Of a stretch of 34,928 nt of DNA, positions 33,301-34,928 are shown in pieces. The notes under the pieces were generated by a model. It was given only the letters and a program-made list of their open reading frames with translations, was not told the origin of the DNA and ran no database searches. The DNA is from Streptomyces olivochromogenes (GTDB lineage Bacteria > Actinomycetota > Actinomycetes > Streptomycetales > Streptomycetaceae), in the NCBI RefSeq assembly GCF_021538895.1, contig NZ_JADDRL010000096.1:1-34928 (forward strand), given 5' to 3'. The first letter of the stretch is position 1, and every line of letters starts with the position of its first letter. The position numbers were made by a program, and so were the translations under genes.

Positions 33301-34928
33301 TCACTTGCCGAAGGCAAGCATCAGCTTCTCCTTGTCGTCGTCGTTGCCGGACAGCCGGGTGGAGGAGATGTAGAAGCGTCCGCCGACCCAGTCGACGGCA
33401 CCGTCGTAGAAGGTGTCCTCGATCTCCGCGGTGCTCGCGGGGTTCTGCAGCAGCTTCGTCGGCTTGTGGGCGCTGCCGGTGGTCGGGATGGACACGATCT
33501 CGCCGCCCGCGTCGTACGACGGATGGACGTACGCGACGAGTTGGCCGCCCTCCACCCTCACCGGCGTCATCGACTCGTCCGCCGGGGACTTCACCCGCCA
33601 CTTCTCCTTGCCGTTGGCCAGGTTGATCGCGACGATCTCGTTGGCGCCGGTGGTGGCGTCGGTGGGCAGGTAGAGGGTGTCCGCGTCGACGGCGACGCCC
33701 TGGCAGCCCTGCAGGTCGCGTTCGAGGATCGCCCAGCCGCACCGGGGGGCGAAGTGCTCGTCGACGCCGACCTCCGAGCGGAACTTGCCGCCCGGGGTGA
33801 AGGTGGAGACGTTCCAGGCCTTCTTGTCCTCGTTGGTCAGGTAGACCACGAGCGGGTCGAGCGAGTAGGTCCGGGCGACCCGCCAGCCCTTCTTCACCGG
33901 CTGGGTCCACTTGGCCCTGCCGGTGGTCGGGTCGAGTTCCTGGATCTCGTCGTGCTCGTTGCTGCCGGAGGCGTCGCAGGAGGCCACGGAGATCAGCCTG
34001 TCGGGGCCACCCGCGAACGCGGTCGGGAAGCAGTTGGTGCCGTACTTCTTCTTGTCGAACAGCTTGCGGCCGCTGGCGAGGTCGTACGCCGTGCCCGACT
34101 GCGAGCGGCCCACCATCAGGGTCTTGCCGCTGATGGTCAGCTCGATGCTGATGGCGCTGTCGAACAGCGCGCCGTCGGCGACCTCGCCGCTCCAGCCCTT
34201 CGCGCCGGAGTCGAGGTTGACCACCTGGAGCTTGTTGCACTTGGCGCGGTCGCTGGTGCCGCTCATGTACGCCACGACGACCTTGTTGTCGGCCGACTTC
34301 TCCGGGGTGACCGCGCAGATCTTCGTGGGGAAGGTGATCGGGGCCCAGGCGGGGTCGCCGCTGCCCACGCGGTAGCCGAAGACCTGCTTGTACGCCGCCT
34401 TGACCGCCGTCTTGTCCGTGATCCACATGCCGGGCGCGTCGGCGCCGGAACCGGGCGCGTCCGGTGCCGACTTGTACCAGAGCACCTTCGCCTCGCCGGG
34501 CTTGCGGCCCTCGTTGAGGTTGTCCGGGTCCGCACCGCCGTCGCCGCTGCCGTCACCGGGGTTGACCGGACTGTCGGAGGCGGAGGGCTTGGGGTCGTCG
34601 CTCTTGCCGGCCACCGGCTTCTTCCGGCCGTCGTCGTCGCCGCCACGGGCCACGTAGAAGCCGACGCCGACGACCAGCAGCGCCGCCACCGCGGCCGCGG
34701 TGATCACCGCGGGCTTCCCCTTGAACGGGCTCTTGGGGCCGCCGGGCGGCGTGCCGGGCGCGCCCGGGAACTGCGGCTGCTGCGGATAGCCGTAACCGGG
34801 CTGCTGGCCGTACGGGCCCGGCTGCTGCGGCTGTCCGTACGCACCCGGCTGCTGCGGCTGCCCGTACGGGCCGGGCGCGGCGTAGGGACCGGGCTGCGCG
34901 TAGGGGCCGGGCTGCTGCTGCTGCGGGT
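33301..34928 (-). CDS. Second PQQ-like beta-propeller protein (5' end outside window)
   Basis: This is a paralogue of the preceding gene. The frame is open to the right edge, so the start is missing. The visible part begins with a PQQQQPGPY-type repeat region (AQPGPYAAPGPYGQPQQPG and similar, about 65 residues), then a TM segment (VITAAAVAALLVVGVGFYVA), a charged and S/G-rich stalk and a ~400-residue extracellular propeller. Six Cys align in order with those of the neighbour (ICAVTPEK, AKCNKL, TNCFPT, ASCDAS, PRCGWA, QGCQGV). It probably arose by tandem duplication. A short frame starting at 34707 covers only the TM and propeller part and is not the real start. Confidence 0.87.
   Translation of the reverse strand, partial: PQQQQPGPYAQPGPYAAPGPYGQPQQPGAYGQPQQPGPYGQQPGYGYPQQPQFPGAPGTPPGGPKSPFKGKPAVITAAAVAALLVVGVGFYVARGGDDDGRKKPVAGKSDDPKPSASDSPVNPGDGSGDGGADPDNLNEGRKPGEAKVLWYKSAPDAPGSGADAPGMWITDKTAVKAAYKQVFGYRVGSGDPAWAPITFPTKICAVTPEKSADNKVVVAYMSGTSDRAKCNKLQVVNLDSGAKGWSGEVADGALFDSAISIELTISGKTLMVGRSQSGTAYDLASGRKLFDKKKYGTNCFPTAFAGGPDRLISVASCDASGSNEHDEIQELDPTTGRAKWTQPVKKGWRVARTYSLDPLVVYLTNEDKKAWNVSTFTPGGKFRSEVGVDEHFAPRCGWAILERDLQGCQGVAVDADTLYLPTDATTGANEIVAINLANGKEKWRVKSPADESMTPVRVEGGQLVAYVHPSYDAGGEIVSIPTTGSAHKPTKLLQNPASTAEIEDTFYDGAVDWVGGRFYISSTRLSGNDDDKEKLMLAFGK

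Overview
The window is high-GC actinobacterial DNA and very probably the chromosome of a Streptomyces species. The evidence is the extreme GC bias at third codon positions, frequent GTG starts, long antisense open frames, a class-E sortase signal (LAETG) and a typical Streptomyces gene order (tRNA-Gln, glmU, prs, rplY, pth, ppc, desaturase/TetR, galKET with a Na+/solute symporter). Most of it is core chromosome; no insertion sequence, prophage or CRISPR array is visible.

Layout. 1-1889: the 3' end of a DUF485 membrane protein overlapping an ActP-like Na+/solute symporter. 1964-2851: a DivIVA/Scy-like coiled-coil protein on the minus strand. 3100-8531: the most unusual part, four neighbouring genes built from polymorphic-toxin and immunity domains. 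Two lie on the minus strand: a WHH-nuclease-like + SUKH-1 fusion, then an Imm35-like + long P/G/A linker + deaminase-like + SUKH-4 fusion. Two lie on the plus strand: a stand-alone YwqJ-type deaminase and a SUKH-3 protein. The toxin-like domains inside the two fusions have altered signature residues, whereas the stand-alone deaminase keeps its full motif. 8559-9878: an orphan NarL/DesK-type histidine kinase. 10045-11019: a two-HTH, LAGLIDADG-like protein whose reading frame runs through a complete tRNA-Gln(TTG) gene and ends inside the terminator hairpin of that tRNA.

11114-15185 is a housekeeping block: glmU (UDP-GlcNAc), prs (PRPP), rplY (ribosomal protein L25) and pth (peptidyl-tRNA hydrolase). 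Next come a small membrane protein and a sortase-anchored surface protein. ppc is convergent with these, across a perfect 17-bp-stem terminator. A fatty acid desaturase and a TetR regulator share an ATGA overlap, and there is a strong candidate operator in front of the desaturase. Convergent to them is a VOC protein-tam pair, divergent from a MarR gene with a palindromic operator between them.

23165-31017 holds an orphan LuxR-type response regulator, a GNAT acetyltransferase, the Leloir galactose operon (galT-galE-galK, each junction overlapping by 1-4 nt), a divergent SGLT-like symporter with a small membrane partner, and a second LuxR-type regulator that lacks the phospho-acceptor aspartate. 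The window ends with two tandem paralogous membrane-anchored PQQ-like beta-propeller proteins. The second is cut by the right edge.

The galactose genes and the divergent symporter make a plausible uptake-and-catabolism module. The toxin/immunity-domain cluster and the tRNA-Gln read-through gene are the two places most likely to hold undescribed biology.
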